From contig NC_066849.1 of NCBI RefSeq assembly GCF_001640805.2, positions 26,989,778-27,053,777 of the forward strand: a DNA stretch of 64,000 nucleotides, written 5' to 3'. Shown in pieces: positions 31,292-43,403 of the stretch (positions are counted from its first letter, which is position 1; each line of letters opens with the position of its first letter). The notes beneath the pieces are model-generated. The model saw nothing but the letters and a program-made list of their open reading frames with translations, did not search any database and was not told the origin of the DNA. The DNA comes from Lates calcarifer. Taxonomy: Eukaryota; Chordata; Actinopteri; Centropomidae. Position numbers and translations under genes: made by a program.

Positions 31292-34200
31292 CTGTGATTA
31301 GAGAAAATATAAAATCAGAATAAAATCAGACAGTTTGAAATGAAAACACACTCAGTGTATATGACAACACAACATGATCAACATCTGCTCTTCACATCTG
31401 TGGTTCAGCTCATCTCATCTTATTGTGTTTGACATGAAACAATAACTCTCATCACTCTCTCTCAGACCTGCAGACTTTTAATGGGAATCTTTGTTTTGCA
31501 GATGAAGGGAGGGAAAATGACGTCACCTTTATGTTTCCATCATGTGATTTGATCCCAGAGTCAGAATGAAGCCATCTTGTTTAGAAAAACATGTAGATTG
31601 TCCACTGTTTTTAAACTGACTCCAGAACATTTCTGATGAGTTCAGCTCAGAGAACAATTCAATAGAATCTCTGTTTGCTGCATGGTTTTCACATCATGTC
31701 ATCAGAAGAACAGGACATTGACCTTTGGTGTGTATAAGAAGACTGAATTCTCCTCTACAGCAACAAGAGAGAAAACACCTGAGAGTTTCTGTCTCATTTA
31801 ACATCATATATGGAAAGACTTTCAACTATTACCATTAAACTTCAACAACTTCACTGTTTCAAATGAAAAGTTGAAGAAGCAATAAAGCTCATCTTCACTC
31901 TTGGTCTGGTGTGACCAGTAGTTGATGGAGGCTAATGTTAATGTCAGCAAACTTTAAATAGATAATGTTGGTAAATGACATTACTGAGTCACTTCACTCA
32001 TTTGATGACTTTTCTCTACTTGTTCCATCATGTTTTAGCATTAACCATTAGCCCAGAAGTGTTTGTTGTTACCACAGTGACTGCTGTTTGAGCTTTTGGA
32101 TAGAAAATGTCATCACTTCATCATCTTATCCTGTTAGACATTAGACAATAATTTAATACTGTGTAGATCTGAACAACTAAACTACTAATCTACTGACTGA
32201 TAATTGTAATGATCATGTCTGGACTCACCGAGCCTTTCTGCAGTTCCTCACAGCTGGGATCAGTCTCAGTCGTCCCTCCTCTGATGTGTTGTACTTGTTT
32301 AAGTCCAACTCATCCAGAACCTCCTCTGACATCTGCAGCATGTAGGCCAGAGCTGAGCACTGGATCTCAGAGAGACTCTTCTTTGATCTGTTCTCTGACT
32401 TCAGGAACTCTTGGATCTCCTGATGGACTGAGTGGTCGTTCATCTCCATCAGACAGTGGAAGATGTTGATGCTTCTGTCAGGAGAGGTGTTGGACATGTT
32501 CATCTTCTTCAGGTTGTTGATGGCTCTCTGGATGATTTCTGGACTGTTCTCTGTCTGACCCAGCAGACCTCCTAAGAGTCTCTGGTTGGACTCCAGAGAG
32601 AGGCCATGAAGGAAGCGAACAAACAGGTCCAGGTGGCCATTTTTACTTTGAAGGGATTTCTCCATGGCTCTGCTCAGGAAGACATCCAGAGATGGACCAC
32701 TGTTTCCAAAAATCTTAGAAATCTTCCCAAGAAAAGTTTTTGGTTTTGAGTCTCTGTCTTTCCCCAGGAACTTCTTCAGTACCTGTGTCTTCCTGTTGGT
32801 GAAACAGTGGAACATGTAGACTGCAGCCAGAAACTCCTGAACGCTCAGATGAACAAAGCAGTAGACTGTTTTCTGGAAGATCACACTCTCTCTTTTGAAG
32901 ATCTCTGTACAAACTCCTGAGTACACCAAGGCCTCTGTCACATCAAGACCACACTGCTCCAGGTCTTCTTGGTAGAACATGATGTTTCCTTTCTCCAGTT
33001 GTTCAAACGCCAGCCTCCCCAGCTTCAGAAGAACTTCCCTGTCAGCCTCCATCAGCTCCTGTGGACTCGTCTCATGTCCCTCATGGTACTTGTTCTTCTT
33101 CCTCTTTGTCTGAACCAGCAGGAAGTGTGAGTACAGGTCAGTCAGGGTCTTGGGCAGCTCTCCTCTCTGCTCTGTAGTCAACATGTGCTCCAGAACTGTA
33201 GCAGTGATCCAGCAGAAGACTGGGATTTGACACATGATGTGGAGGCTCCTGGAGGTCTTGATGTGTGAGATGGTTCTGTTGGACAGCTCTTCATCACTGG
33301 ATCTCCTCCTGAAGTACTCCTCCTTCTGTGGGTCAGTGAAGCCTCGTACTTCTGTTACCCTGTCAACACATGAAGGAGGGATCTGATTGGCCGCTGCAGG
33401 TCTGGAAGTTATCCAGACCAGAGCCGAGGGAAGCAGATTCCCCTGGATGAGGTTTGTCAGCAGCTCGTTGACTGATGACTTCTGTGTGACGTCAGACACA
33501 ACCTTCCTGTTGAAATCCAGTGAAAGTCTGCTTTCATCCAGGCCGTCAAAGATGAACAGAACTTTACAGACAGCCAGCTTCTCTGCTGTGACCTTCTGTA
33601 ATGTTGGATGGAAAACATGGAGCAGCGTGAGAAGACTGTACTGCTCATCTCTGACCAGGTTCAGCTCCCTGAACGAAAGCAGAACCAGCAGACTGACATC
33701 TTGGTTTTCCAAGCCCTCTGCCCAGTCCAGAGTCAACTTCTGCACTGAGAAGGTTTTTCCAACACCAGCGACGCCGTTGGTCAGAACCACTCTGATGTGT
33801 CTCTGTTGGTCAGGTAAGGCTTTAAAGATGTCCTGGCACCTGATTGGAGTGTCATAGAGGGTCTTCTCCTTGGAAGCTGTCTCCAGCTGCCTCACCTCAT
33901 GTTGGGTATTAACCTCTTCACTCTGTCCCTCTGTGATGTAGAGCTCAGTGTAGATCCTGTTGAGGAGGGTTCTACTTCCTGTTCCATCAGTTCCTTCAGT
34001 CACACGTTCACATCTCCTCCTCAGACTGATCTTATGTTCATCTAAAACCTCCTGCAGACCACTATCTGCTGAAAGACAACAAACAATGTCAGACTAAAGA
34101 AAGACAATCTGATTCTTTTCATCAGCTCCAGAAAAACAAGCAGAGAAAAGCTTTTTCATGTTGTGCTCTTTAGAATCATCTTAAATGTCAGAGCTGTGTG

Positions 34201-36753
34201 ATAGAACAAATGACTCTGTAGAAAACAACAAGTCCTGTTTTTAGAAATGAAGACATCAGCAGACACATGTTCAGTCTTACTTTGTACAGTGCTGGTCTGA
34301 CTGGCTGTCTGCAGTACAGGTCTTGTTCTGGATCTTTGTCCACACTGGGGACAGGAGGAGTCTCCTGAGGGACCAGACTGGTCCCAGTATGAGGTGATGC
34401 ACTGTCTGCAGAACCAGTGTCCACAGCTGGTAGAGACTGGATCCTTCAGGACGTCCTGACACAGATCACAGCAGGACAGCTGCTCCTCCACAGAGACACC
34501 ACTCCTCTTCTTCTCTCTGTGAAGACATCAACACATTCATTATGAGATGTTACATCAGTGGAAGACAAACCCACAGCTCACAGGTTGAATTCAGCTCCAT
34601 ATTCTTTATATTATTGCAGAGACAAATCACAAAGCTGTGTGTATAAATTCACATTCCTTGCTCCATTCGTTGCACACTTGAACAAGAGAAAGTTAATTTG
34701 ACAACACAGAAATGCTGCTCTTCTTCAGTGTTTCCTGCACAAAACCTCTGAGCAGTTCTTTACTAAATCAATGCACATACTGTATGACTGTGGGGCCAGA
34801 AACTCTCAGTAAATATCCACCCAGGACACCAACTACTACTGATGCTGAAATACATTTCAACACTGAATCATCTTCAGGTCAGTTCACAGTAGAAACTGTC
34901 TCTTACTTTGTGTCTGAAGGTCCAGGTTCTTTACTGAAGTTTAGAGGATGATCTTTAGACCAGTCACTCTTCATAGACAGACAGCTGGATCCTGGAGACT
35001 CTGCTCTCCGTCTGTGGAAAAGGTAGTGATGTTCACTAGTGACAGACCGATATGGTTTTTTCAGGGCCGATACTGATTATTAGTAGTCAAGAAGGCCGAT
35101 AACCGATATTTGGAGCTGATATTCATTTACAGTAAAAATGAAAATATTGGCATCAAATCATCAAATCAAATCAAATCGAATCAAATTTTATTTATATAGC
35201 GCCAATTCACAACAGAAGTTATCTGGAGGCACTGTACATATAGAGCAGGTCTAGACCGTACTCTTTATCTTATAAAATTTACAGAGAGAAACCCAACAGA
35301 TCCACCATGAGCAGCACTAGGCGACCGTGGCAAGGAAAAACTTCCTTTAAGAGGCAGAAACCTCGAACAGAACCGGCATCAAAATTTTGAATAATACAAA
35401 CTCCAGCAACTTTGTTTAAATGCCTTTAAGCCTATGTTTATTAAACAGCTTTTCAGATTTACAACATGTTAAAGATTTTTTTTATCTTAGACAATAGACA
35501 TCTTTGTTTTTTAAATTCTAACAAAAAGTGCAGGGAGCTCCCAGGGTCAGCAGCATCTCTTATAAAGTTAACTGAAATTTTAATTAAATAAATAAATAGC
35601 TTCCTGAAGTTTTATAAAGTAAATAAAACAAAGTTAAATAAAATTTGCACAGAAATGTGAATCTCAAATCAATTAGTAGTCCCAACTGAGCAGCACCAGA
35701 TTGAGCTGCAGAAAGCAGAGTTGCTCAGTGTGTGTGAGCACTGTGCATGCACAGCTTTCACTCTGATTGGCTGTTGCCATGGCTCTGTGTGTAACCAATC
35801 AGATGGAGCTGTGGGCGGGACAGAGAGGCACAGCTTCATCAGTGTCAAAATAACCCAGTTTTAAATTGATCTCTCGATATGCGTCAAATGCCGAATATCG
35901 GCGCCGATAATCAGCCAGGCCGATAATCGGTCGATCCCTAATGTTCACTTGTCTATCTGAACATCAACACTTAATATTACAGTGACGTAGATCAGGAAGT
36001 AAAGTTCTGTGAAACATGGCAGATGTTGCTCTGTTGTCTTGTGTTCCAGTAACATATGATGCATCTTTTAACTTCTCTTTCTCTCTCTGTGTCTGAAAGG
36101 ACAGAGTCAGAGTTTACACCTGTTATTCTGAGACTTCATATTTCCTGCTGTAGAGATCAGTCAGTGGAGATATGTCAGATTCAGCATTGTATTTAAAGAA
36201 ATGTACACTTCCTGCTCCTGGGGATGGGTTCCACTTCCCAGGTTCATTTTGGATCCAGTTGCAGGTTGGTAAAATACTCAGATTCATTAAGCTCTGCAGC
36301 AGATGAATCCATCATCAAATCTTCATGTTTAGTTTCTGTTGCCTCTCTGACACCACAGGTTTCACGTAAAAAGTAACCAAACATGATCAACAGCAACACT
36401 GTTGTTACCAACAAACATGGCCATCTGGATTAAATGTTCCAAAGTCAACGACACAACAGGAAAATGTCATATTTACAGGAGGAGCAACCAGTCATTTGTT
36501 TAAATGTTCATCTACTGTCCAACATGTTTAAATACAACATTAGAAAACTGAATCATCTTCAGGTCAGTTCACAGTAGAAACGGTCTCTTACTTTGTGTCT
36601 GAGGGTCCAGGTTCATTACTGAACTCTGGAGGATTAAAATTTTTGGACCAGTCACTCTTCATAGACAGACAGCTGGATCCTGGAGACTCTGCTCTGTCCT
36701 CCTCTTCCTCCAAATCCTTCATCTTCTCTGGTCTGAGAGGTAAACCTGTAACA
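25612..36753 (-). CDS. Fish NLR with intact RING (RING-FISNA-NACHT-LRR), copy 2
   Basis: The most complete NLR of the three. Exons: 36592-36753 (ATG 36722), 34907-35011, 34281-34516 (RING), 32229-34068 (FISNA-NACHT), LRR exons 31118-31291, 29033-29206, 27537-27710, 26614-26787 and 25612-25788. A noncoding first exon begins at 37113. Phases agree throughout and no stop interrupts the coding exons. The second short exon has changed ([20 protein letters not shown], with a shorter match to its neighbour) and lies beyond a long diverged intron. The last LRR exon may read into [14 protein letters not shown] and stop near 25554. A RING in front of FISNA-NACHT suggests a receptor with E3 ubiquitin ligase capacity; that is inference from domain content. 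Confidence 0.87.
26860..26919. repeat. (ATA)n microsatellite, unit 2
   Basis: About 20 ATA/AAT repeats in an LRR intron. The matching tracts are about 43 bp at 10201-10243 and about 17 bp near 46162 and 7838, so length differs between modules. Confidence 0.9.
28070..28917. mobile_element. Unclassified 0.84-kb insertion, unit 2
   Basis: Copy of the insertion at 9000-9840. Here it lies between the third and second LRR exons (27710 and 29033), one LRR exon away from its position in unit 1. Confidence 0.5.
30136..30584 (-). pseudogene. Retrotransposon endonuclease-like relic, unit 2
   Basis: Same two frameshifted frames as at 11964-12412, with almost no change. Confidence 0.55.
32229..34068 (-). 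CDS. NLR copy 2 FISNA-NACHT exon
   Basis: A 1840-bp open exon with the same domains as copy 1: Walker A GVAGVGKT, Walker [11 protein letters not shown], sensor VWITSRPAA. It is one codon shorter, with FNRK in place of FNNRK. Private changes include [23 protein letters not shown] and [10 protein letters not shown]. It shares [19 protein letters not shown] and KKSLSEIQC with copy 3. Confidence 0.93.
34281..34516 (-). CDS. Intact RING exon of NLR copy 2
   Basis: A 236-bp exon with the C3HC4 RING ligands in order: [21 protein letters not shown] and SSCPQC. Spacing is typical of TRIM-type RINGs. It enters in phase 2 and leaves in phase 1, matching the NACHT exon (acceptor before CAGATAGTGG). It is the reference for the 123-bp deletion in copies 1 and 3. 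Confidence 0.9.
35038..35940. mobile_element. DNA-transposon-like element in NLR copy 2 intron
   Basis: Flanked by the direct repeat ATGTTCACT (35029-35037 and 35941-35949), a good target-site duplication. The ends are imperfect inverted repeats: AGTGACAGACCGATAT on the left, and on the right the complement of TAGGGATCGACCGATTATCG. No transposase, so non-autonomous. A direct repeat of 8-9 bp would suit a hAT-type element. Absent from units 1 and 3. Confidence 0.75.
35158..35374. mobile_element. Nested SINE-like element
   Basis: Inserted inside 35038-35940 and flanked by GGCATCAAA on both sides (35149-35157 and 35375-35383). Contains TTTTATTTATATAGCGCC and GGCAAGGAAAAACTTCCTTT, a dispersed teleost repeat I recognise. 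Starts with an ATCAA simple repeat. Confidence 0.75.
36000..36560. other. Diverged intron segment found only in unit 2
   Basis: Together with about 34560-34870 it has no counterpart in units 1 and 3 at this place. No coding signal. Confidence 0.55.
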
Positions 36754-37112
36754 CTGGAGACACACACACAGTTTAATAAACCCAGTCACTTCTCCATCTT
36801 AGTTATTTGACATTAGTAGAATTAAAACCATGAGTATTTTCTATCCATCATAAAGACAAACTGTGACTGTGGTTTAAACCCAACAACTGCTCAGACTTCA
36901 CATAAACATCACATGTTCCATATTTATCTGTGAGAGCGAAGAAACCAGGAAAATAAAAAAGGGAACAACATGTGAAGATGTGACTCTGAGACTCTGTGAC
37001 TTTATACTGGGGGTTTATCTATAATACAGTACGACGGTCTAAACACAAACATTCAGCAGATGAATCAATAATGTGAACAATCATTATTTATAGACCTGAT
37101 ATTATCACTCAC

Positions 37113-37600
37113 CCTGCACACGTCCTGTTTATTTCTGCTGTGGAGTCAAAATGGCGTCTGGACTGACTTCATACTTTCACTTTCAGTCTGTTTGTTTCGT
37201 CCTCTTCTCTTGTTTTCTCTGTGTTCGGTTCAAACCTGTGATTCCGTTATATCCTCTTTCACCCTCCTGTCTTTCTCGGCGCTGGACCCACAGAAAACCA
37301 ACTTTTCTCACGATTTTACTTCGTTAAACTTCGACGAGCTTCGACCTCTGCATTAAAATCAGCGCAGTAACGCTCAGCCGCTCCTAACGGAAATAAACGG
37401 TTGGAAAAGTCGCTCCCAACGTTCAACAGTCACTCACAGCTCAAACTATGAAGCTTTCAGATGAAGTTTTCTGACTGTCCGCGCGCTGTTAGCTACGAAC
37501 ACGGAGACGACGCCTTCGATTTCCGGTGAAAGTTTATTTTCCGGGTCTGCAAATACTCCTACAATCCACCAGGTGGTTGTTTGAACGTGACGTAGGATCC
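37113..37600 (-). promoter_or_regulatory. NLR copy 2 5'UTR exon and promoter
   Basis: Copy of 17799-18300. ISRE-like GAAAGTGAAA (minus) at 37175-37184, donor GTGAGT at 37107-37112. A few small deletions relative to copy 1. Confidence 0.6.
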
Positions 37601-38639
37601 ACGTCTACGTAGCCTACGCTGTCGTGTGTATTTACGTTAGTGTGCACGTGTCGCTCTGCAGGTTCTGAGCTAAAGAAAAATCTAAAGGTGATTACATTAG
37701 ATTTTAATTATCCAGGTCATAAATGAGCTCAGATTCATTTGATCAGCAGCTGGAATAAACCCAGAAACACTGCGACTCTAAAGTCATTAACACTGTTATT
37801 TTTGAAGTTTCAGTTGCTCAACTTTCCTTCACTTCTATTATACTTTCTTCCATCCAGACATGTCAGTGCTGTGAACTGGTGAAATAAAAGTCATCACACA
37901 GGTTCTGCTGAAAGAGTGGAGGAAACAGGAAACATGTAATAAAAGAAGAATAAAACTAGTTTCATCATGCAAACAGTGTAATTTACTCTGTCCAACTTTG
38001 TTTCATCGCAAAGCATCATCAAAGTTCTCTGTGGTGTTGTGTCGCCCTCTGCTGGCCACACCACAAACCTATTACAGCCACAGTTGTAGACAGTTAAATC
38101 CTGAATGAAGTGATAAACAGCTTCAGTGGTTCAAAGTAGCTGCAGTCAGGCTTTAATGTTAGAAAATAACCTGAAGTTGAAAATGAGTGTTTACAGTCTG
38201 TTGGTGAAGACTTCAATCTTTGAAAGAAATATTTTCAGCTGTACATGTTTATCTTTGTGTGTGAACCTGAAGCTGTAAAACTAACATTTTAACAGTGACA
38301 GCTGTGATGATCAGTTTTTATATGATATCATTCAGTTCTTCCTCCTTATCTTTTATTGTTTGATCAGAGGTGGACCTGGACCTCATGGACCTGGACCTCG
38401 TTCTGTTTCCAGGCGGTGATCAGCTGCTCAGAGGAGATGTAATGTTTATGGTCTTTAAAAGACCTTCATGTATAATTTACAGTTCCTAGATGACTTGATG
38501 TAGCAGAAGTTGCAGAATAACAGCATGAGCATTTGTCACGAGCTTCATCAGTGATCCACTAATGAAGGTCGTGCTTTTTATTAAAAGACACCATTTTTGT
38601 GGCCGTGCTTCGTGTCTATATAAAGCCAGCACATTTAAA

Positions 38640-39540
38640 AAGTTCTTCAGAGACAAAAATGGCTAAAACAAGGAACCTAACGCAGGAAACACCTGAAGAT
38701 ACAGATTCTCAGCCAGGAAGGGTACAGCTGCCGCCAGACCTTCAGCAGCTGGATACACTCTGCAGAAATACAGACGAACCAACAGCTTGGAAGACAAACC
38801 AAGATCTGGGCGTCCAAGGGTTTCCTCAGCAAGAAATGACCACATCCTGATCCGCATGTGCAGGGAAAACCACTGAATGACATCAAATGACGAATGACGT
38901 CAAACCAAACTGGTGTCCAGTGTTCCACCCGCACTGTACGTGGCCGACTTTTAGATCATGGCTTAAGGTCCTACAAGGCTGTCAAGAAGCCCCTGATCAA
39001 TGAGAGACAGAGGTTAGCCTGGAGTCGTTGGGCCCAAGCACACAAGAACTGGACAGCCAGGAACTGGAAGAAGATTCTGTGGTCAGATGAGTCCAGTTTC
39101 CGGCTTTGTCCTCCTTCTGATAATGTGAGGGTACACAGGTGGAGCTTGGTGGCATGGTGGAGGCAGTATCATGGTTTGGGGATGCATGAGTGCTGCTGGT
39201 GTTGGTCATCTCACTGTCTGTGATGGCACATTGGACACATGCTCCCTTCTGCACGTGCACTGTTCCATCGAGGTCAAAACTGGATGTTTCAACAAGATAA
39301 TGCTCCTCACCACACATCCAGGGCCAGCAGAACCCACTGAAAATCTGTGGTGGATTATCAAAAGGTCTGTTTCAAAGCATAAACCAAAGAATGTAGAAGA
39401 ATTAAAAGCAGTAACTCAAGAAGAATGGGACAAGATTCCCCCTCAACAGTATGAAAGGCTTGTGGGGAACATGCCAGCCAGGATTAGAGCTCTACTGCTA
39501 ATGGAAGGACTACTACATATTCATTTGATGATGTGATGGT
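38640..39540 (+). pseudogene. Tc1/mariner transposase remnant, unit 2
   Basis: Better preserved than the unit 1 copy. An open stretch at 38894-39223 includes STRTVRGRLLDHGLRSYKAV and ARNWKKILWSDESSF, with the catalytic aspartate. The C-terminal part has ENLWWIIKRSVSKHK at about 39336. Frameshifts remain between blocks and the part before ENLWW is deleted relative to unit 1. Not active. Confidence 0.85.
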
Positions 39541-39769
39541 TTATTTTTGTTCAGTTTTGAACACATTCTGTTATTTGTTGACTTTTATACCGACAATGTT
39601 GAGAACTGACGTATTGAAACTGTCAAGAATTTAGTTTTGCGCAGCAATCTTTATTATGACAAACATATGAAACCTAATGTACAGAGCAGCGTCATTGCGT
39701 AACATTAAATATGACTTAGTTCACACGGGTCGTTATGACGGGCTGATGGCGGTAAATATGCCGCGTCTC

Positions 39770-41074
39770 TCAGTGAGTGTGGGCCGCCGACGAACAGATG
39801 AATGTATGTTGAGTTTCGGCAGAGCAGCTCGTGGAAATCCAGCTCCTGGGGTTTTCGACCAGCACACAGTCCGAGCCGTCGTTAGACCCGACGCGACCCT
39901 GCGGCGCCCCCCTCAGTCTGGAGAAGGACACGGACCGACCGTCAGCCCACATCCAGCGACCCGGACCTCCAGACAGACCTGAGGAACATGGAAGAGGAGT
40001 GGGCTACCTGGAAACTGGACAGTGACGGATCCTGACCGGGACACTCAGCAGACACTGGGGATGATTTAGTATTCTCATCCTAAATCTCTTTTTTCTGTAT
40101 CTGGACTTTACATAAATCACTTGTTTCAGCCTGATGAAAGTCACAGTATCAGGTGATGAAGCACGATCGCAGCCTTAAAAGTCCTGAAAATGTTACCAAG
40201 GTGCAAGCAAACAAAAAGAAGACAAGTTTATCAGTGGACCTGAAACAATCAGAGAATATTAATGATACTGCTGTCAACTGGACTGTGGTCCATGAGGATT
40301 TCTGCAGGTTCCCCACATTAAATTCAAGACTTATTAGGCCTGTAATAACACTTCAAAGAATGGCACAAAGCCTGCAGGGAGTTTTCAGGACTGAACACAG
40401 AACACAACGGTTCTGGACCTTGTGAATCTTTGTTGCACGTTGAATCCGTCACTGATGAAAGCGTTCACTCACCGATCCAAAATGGCTTCTTCCCGGCAAA
40501 CTTCCACAGCCAGGTCATGTCTCTCCTGGACTTCACGCTGGTCAGGCTGCTGTTAAAGCTGACACAGTGGGAAGAGGAAATGTTAAACACTCAAACAAAG
40601 ACAACTTGTTTATGCTCAGTGTTATACATATTTAAAGGTCTCACAGACCACCTGTTACTTCTTCTTGTTCTTTGTGTCCTCCACTTGAAGTTTACATTTT
40701 GTGTATTTAATGTCTTATAGATCTGAAAATGATCAAGTATTAAAAAACATTTGACTCTGAGCTGCCCTCTAGTGGATGTACGTGGGCAGTGACAGTTCCA
40801 CCGTGTGAGATGGATGCATCTATTTTCATACAGGAAGCATAAACGAGCCTTTGTGGCAGCTGATGGCAGATTTCATCCCAGCTGAGACAGAGTTTCATGA
40901 TAAAGACGAATGAGAAGATATTTTGTCGTTATAAATAGTGAAAGTGTGTGTTTACAGCAGAGAGCAGGTCCTCTCGGCGCTGGCCCAGCTGGCCACAGAC
41001 GAGCTGAGGATGTAACAACGTCTCCTGTAGTGAGTCCAACCGTCAGGACACGAGCTGCTGACCGACTTCCCTGT
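39770..41074 (-). CDS. C-type lectin-like domain gene, unit 2
   Basis: Exons 40956-41074, 40473-40558 and 39770-39978 match the unit 1 CTLD gene in order, phase and sequence. The cysteines, CPDGW and FWIGL are intact and the reading frame is open to the same stop. Upstream it abuts the second duplication junction at 41588, so its 5' side is the same chimeric arrangement as in unit 1. Calcium-site motifs are absent here too. No CTLD copy was seen beyond unit 3. Confidence 0.8.
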
Positions 41075-41511
41075 CTGAGGACACAAACACAGGAATTCAT
41101 CACACGACGAGAGGATTCTGCTGCAAGACAACCAGCTGTCACAGACAGACAATAACAAGTGTTCAGAGGCTGCATTTATACCTGACTTTCATCCAAACAG
41201 CCTTTTCTTCTTCCTCTTAGCAAAGTAAAAGAACACACAGTCCCTCATTCCTGCTTTCTGATATTTTAAATACTGCTGTGATTCTCTGAATCGGTGTGTG
41301 ATTCTGCTTTTTAGATGAGTTATCTTGTTATTTGTGGTCTTGGTCTCTCTTCCAAAAGAAACGCTCAACGATACGACGACTTTCAGAGACAAAGTGTGAA
41401 GTTTCTGCTTCATAGCGCATGTTTGTGGATTTTTCTCTTGAAGGATGAGGTCGACTATTTTCTACATTTTGAGAAACAAAAACACTCTGTGGTGACGTAC
41501 AGGTGTGTTAT

Positions 41512-41648
41512 TCACTCATCTGTCATGGATCTCTTCAGTGACTCCTCTAGGCTCTCTCCACTTCTGGAAGACAGGACTTCCTTCCCCGACTCCAGCTCCT
41601 GGTCCAGCAGCTGGCTCAGGATGTCCTCTCGGGTCATCTTCTCTGGAC
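41512..41648 (-). pseudogene. Chimeric exon at duplication junction 2
   Basis: Equivalent to 22244-22380, with the same orc1 exon 5 start, junction and downstream stop. Confidence 0.7.
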
Positions 41649-41739
41649 CTGACGGGACGAGGAAACAAACACACACCTGAGTCGACTGTGGATCAGTGAA
41701 AACACCTCCTGTGTGTTTTTAAACACTCACTGCTCAGCT

Positions 41740-43165
41740 CTAGCTTCTTGCGGACTCCGGGCGTCTGGCCGAGGCGTTCGAGGCGTTCCTCCTCTTGGCG
41801 CTCAGACATTTTAGGGCCGACAGTTTGGTGGCAGAGTGCAGGGACTCGGCCTCGGCGGCGGTAGCAACCTTCCCCGCGCTCATCGTGGCCCTGCTGTACC
41901 TCACTTCCCCTGAGGAGGCTTTGCGCAGGATGGCGGGGTCCGGCGTGGGCAGGGCACGCCGAGAGGGGCCGCGAGACGCCGGAGCTGCCGCGGGCGGGGA
42001 GCAGGGGGGCGAGGGAGGGAGGGAGGGTTTGGGACGGGGAGGAGGGGAGGAAGCCGGAGCCGGTTCAGCGGAGGCAGAGTCCACCACCCTGAAGGTCTTG
42101 GAGTCCCAGGACAGCTTCACATACAGAGTGTCTTTATCGTCAGAGTCCGGGAACGGGGCCGCTCCGTCCAGGTGCCTCACCTGTGAGGGAAAACAGACGG
42201 AGTTAAAGGGCCAGTTCAGACAAAAACACAAGAAAGCTGCTCTGTCCTGAACCAGGACCACAGCTGCAGAGGGACAGTCCTGGTTTCAGACAGATGTTAC
42301 TGTGTGGGTGGTAGAAGTTTGACAGAGTGCGGTCAGATCCGTCTGCACCCCGAGAGGACCAACAATCACCTGCACAGGTCTGAGGATGGACTCGGCGTTG
42401 ACCTCGTCGTCACAGCTGCGACCCTGATAGTAGAAGATCTCCTGCGGGTGAGGCTCTCTGCCCAGCAGCTTCAGTTTGCTCGGAGGCACTTCAGACACGC
42501 GGACGAACCACTGAACCACCGCCTTCTTCTGCTTCCCGCTCTCTGACACACAGCAGGAGGAAAGACACGTGAGAGACGTGAACCTGAACTCATCATGACC
42601 AACGGTTGTAGTTGATCCCAGTGGGAAGGCTTTGTCTTCAAACTGTGTCTTTATTCTCTCCTCTACCTTTCCCTGTCTGCACACATATATGATGAGAATA
42701 AAGGTCTGGAATGATGCAGTATTTTAACCGCTAACTGCACACTCTGTACAGGTGCAGTCTTCCACAAACTCGGCTACTTCCGGCTCCTCCTCCGGGACTC
42801 ACCGTCACCGAACAGCCGGATGACTCTGGCCACGTACGGGTTGTCTTCATCCTCCCCCTCGATGAGGATGTGTTGGCCGGTGGAGATGACGGTGGTCCTC
42901 GGGAGACCCTCCACACTGATGGACAGAGAGCTGAGACACAGACCGAGAAATGACTCAGCGCCGCTTTGATTCATGTCACAATAAAAGCGCAGAGAAGTTG
43001 ATTTGTCCAAAATAAAAGCATGAAATGTGATGAACAGTCAAAGCTGTGGAGACAGAAGAGTCGTCCTCACCTGTATTCACAGGTTTTTAACTTCCTGTTG
43101 AAACTTAAAGGCTCTCCACGCCACTTGTAGACTCTCCTGACTCTCAGTCTGGTGAAATACTTCAT
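41740..43165 (-). pseudogene. 5'-truncated orc1 copy, unit 3
   Basis: Exons 43071-43165 (ATG 43165), 42803-42915, 42370-42542 and 41731-42180. It carries the same exon 4 frameshift as unit 2, but an extra base change makes a stop two codons earlier (TAG at 41740), giving about 273 residues. The BAH domain is intact and the AAA+ part absent. Promoter copy upstream. Confidence 0.85.
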
Positions 43166-43403
43166 CCTGTTTCTTCTCTGTCAGATTCAACTCAGGAGAA
43201 GAAACACTGAAACACAGACTCTGGTCCCGGACTGAAGCCGATCTGCGCCGTTTATCTGCCTCGATTCAGAACCAGGATCGTGAAGGACGAAGACGTTACA
43301 GAGACACCGAGGACACCGAGAGAAGCCGTCTGCATTTCCCGCGAAAATTACGTCACTTCCGCCGCGTCACCAGCGTGTCGGAGACTTTAGCGCCACCTGC
43401 TGC
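43166..43403 (-). promoter_or_regulatory. orc1-type promoter copy, unit 3
   Basis: E2F palindrome TTTCCCGCGAAA at 43335-43346, followed by the same CRE-like, ETS-like and CTCF-like motifs as the original. Confidence 0.7.

Larger units (their letters stand above)
22320..41587. repeat. Tandem segmental duplication, unit 2
   Basis: Second unit, about 19.3 kb. It starts in a partial orc1 exon 5 and ends at the same kind of junction as unit 1. It is longer than unit 1 chiefly because of a diverged, transposon-bearing NLR intron (about 34560-36560). It carries the only intact RING exon of the three NLR genes. Confidence 0.9.

Noticed and set aside
38894..39536. Active Tc1 transposase in unit 2
   Set aside because: Catalytic blocks are in different frames, sequence before ENLWW is deleted and no terminal inverted repeats were found.
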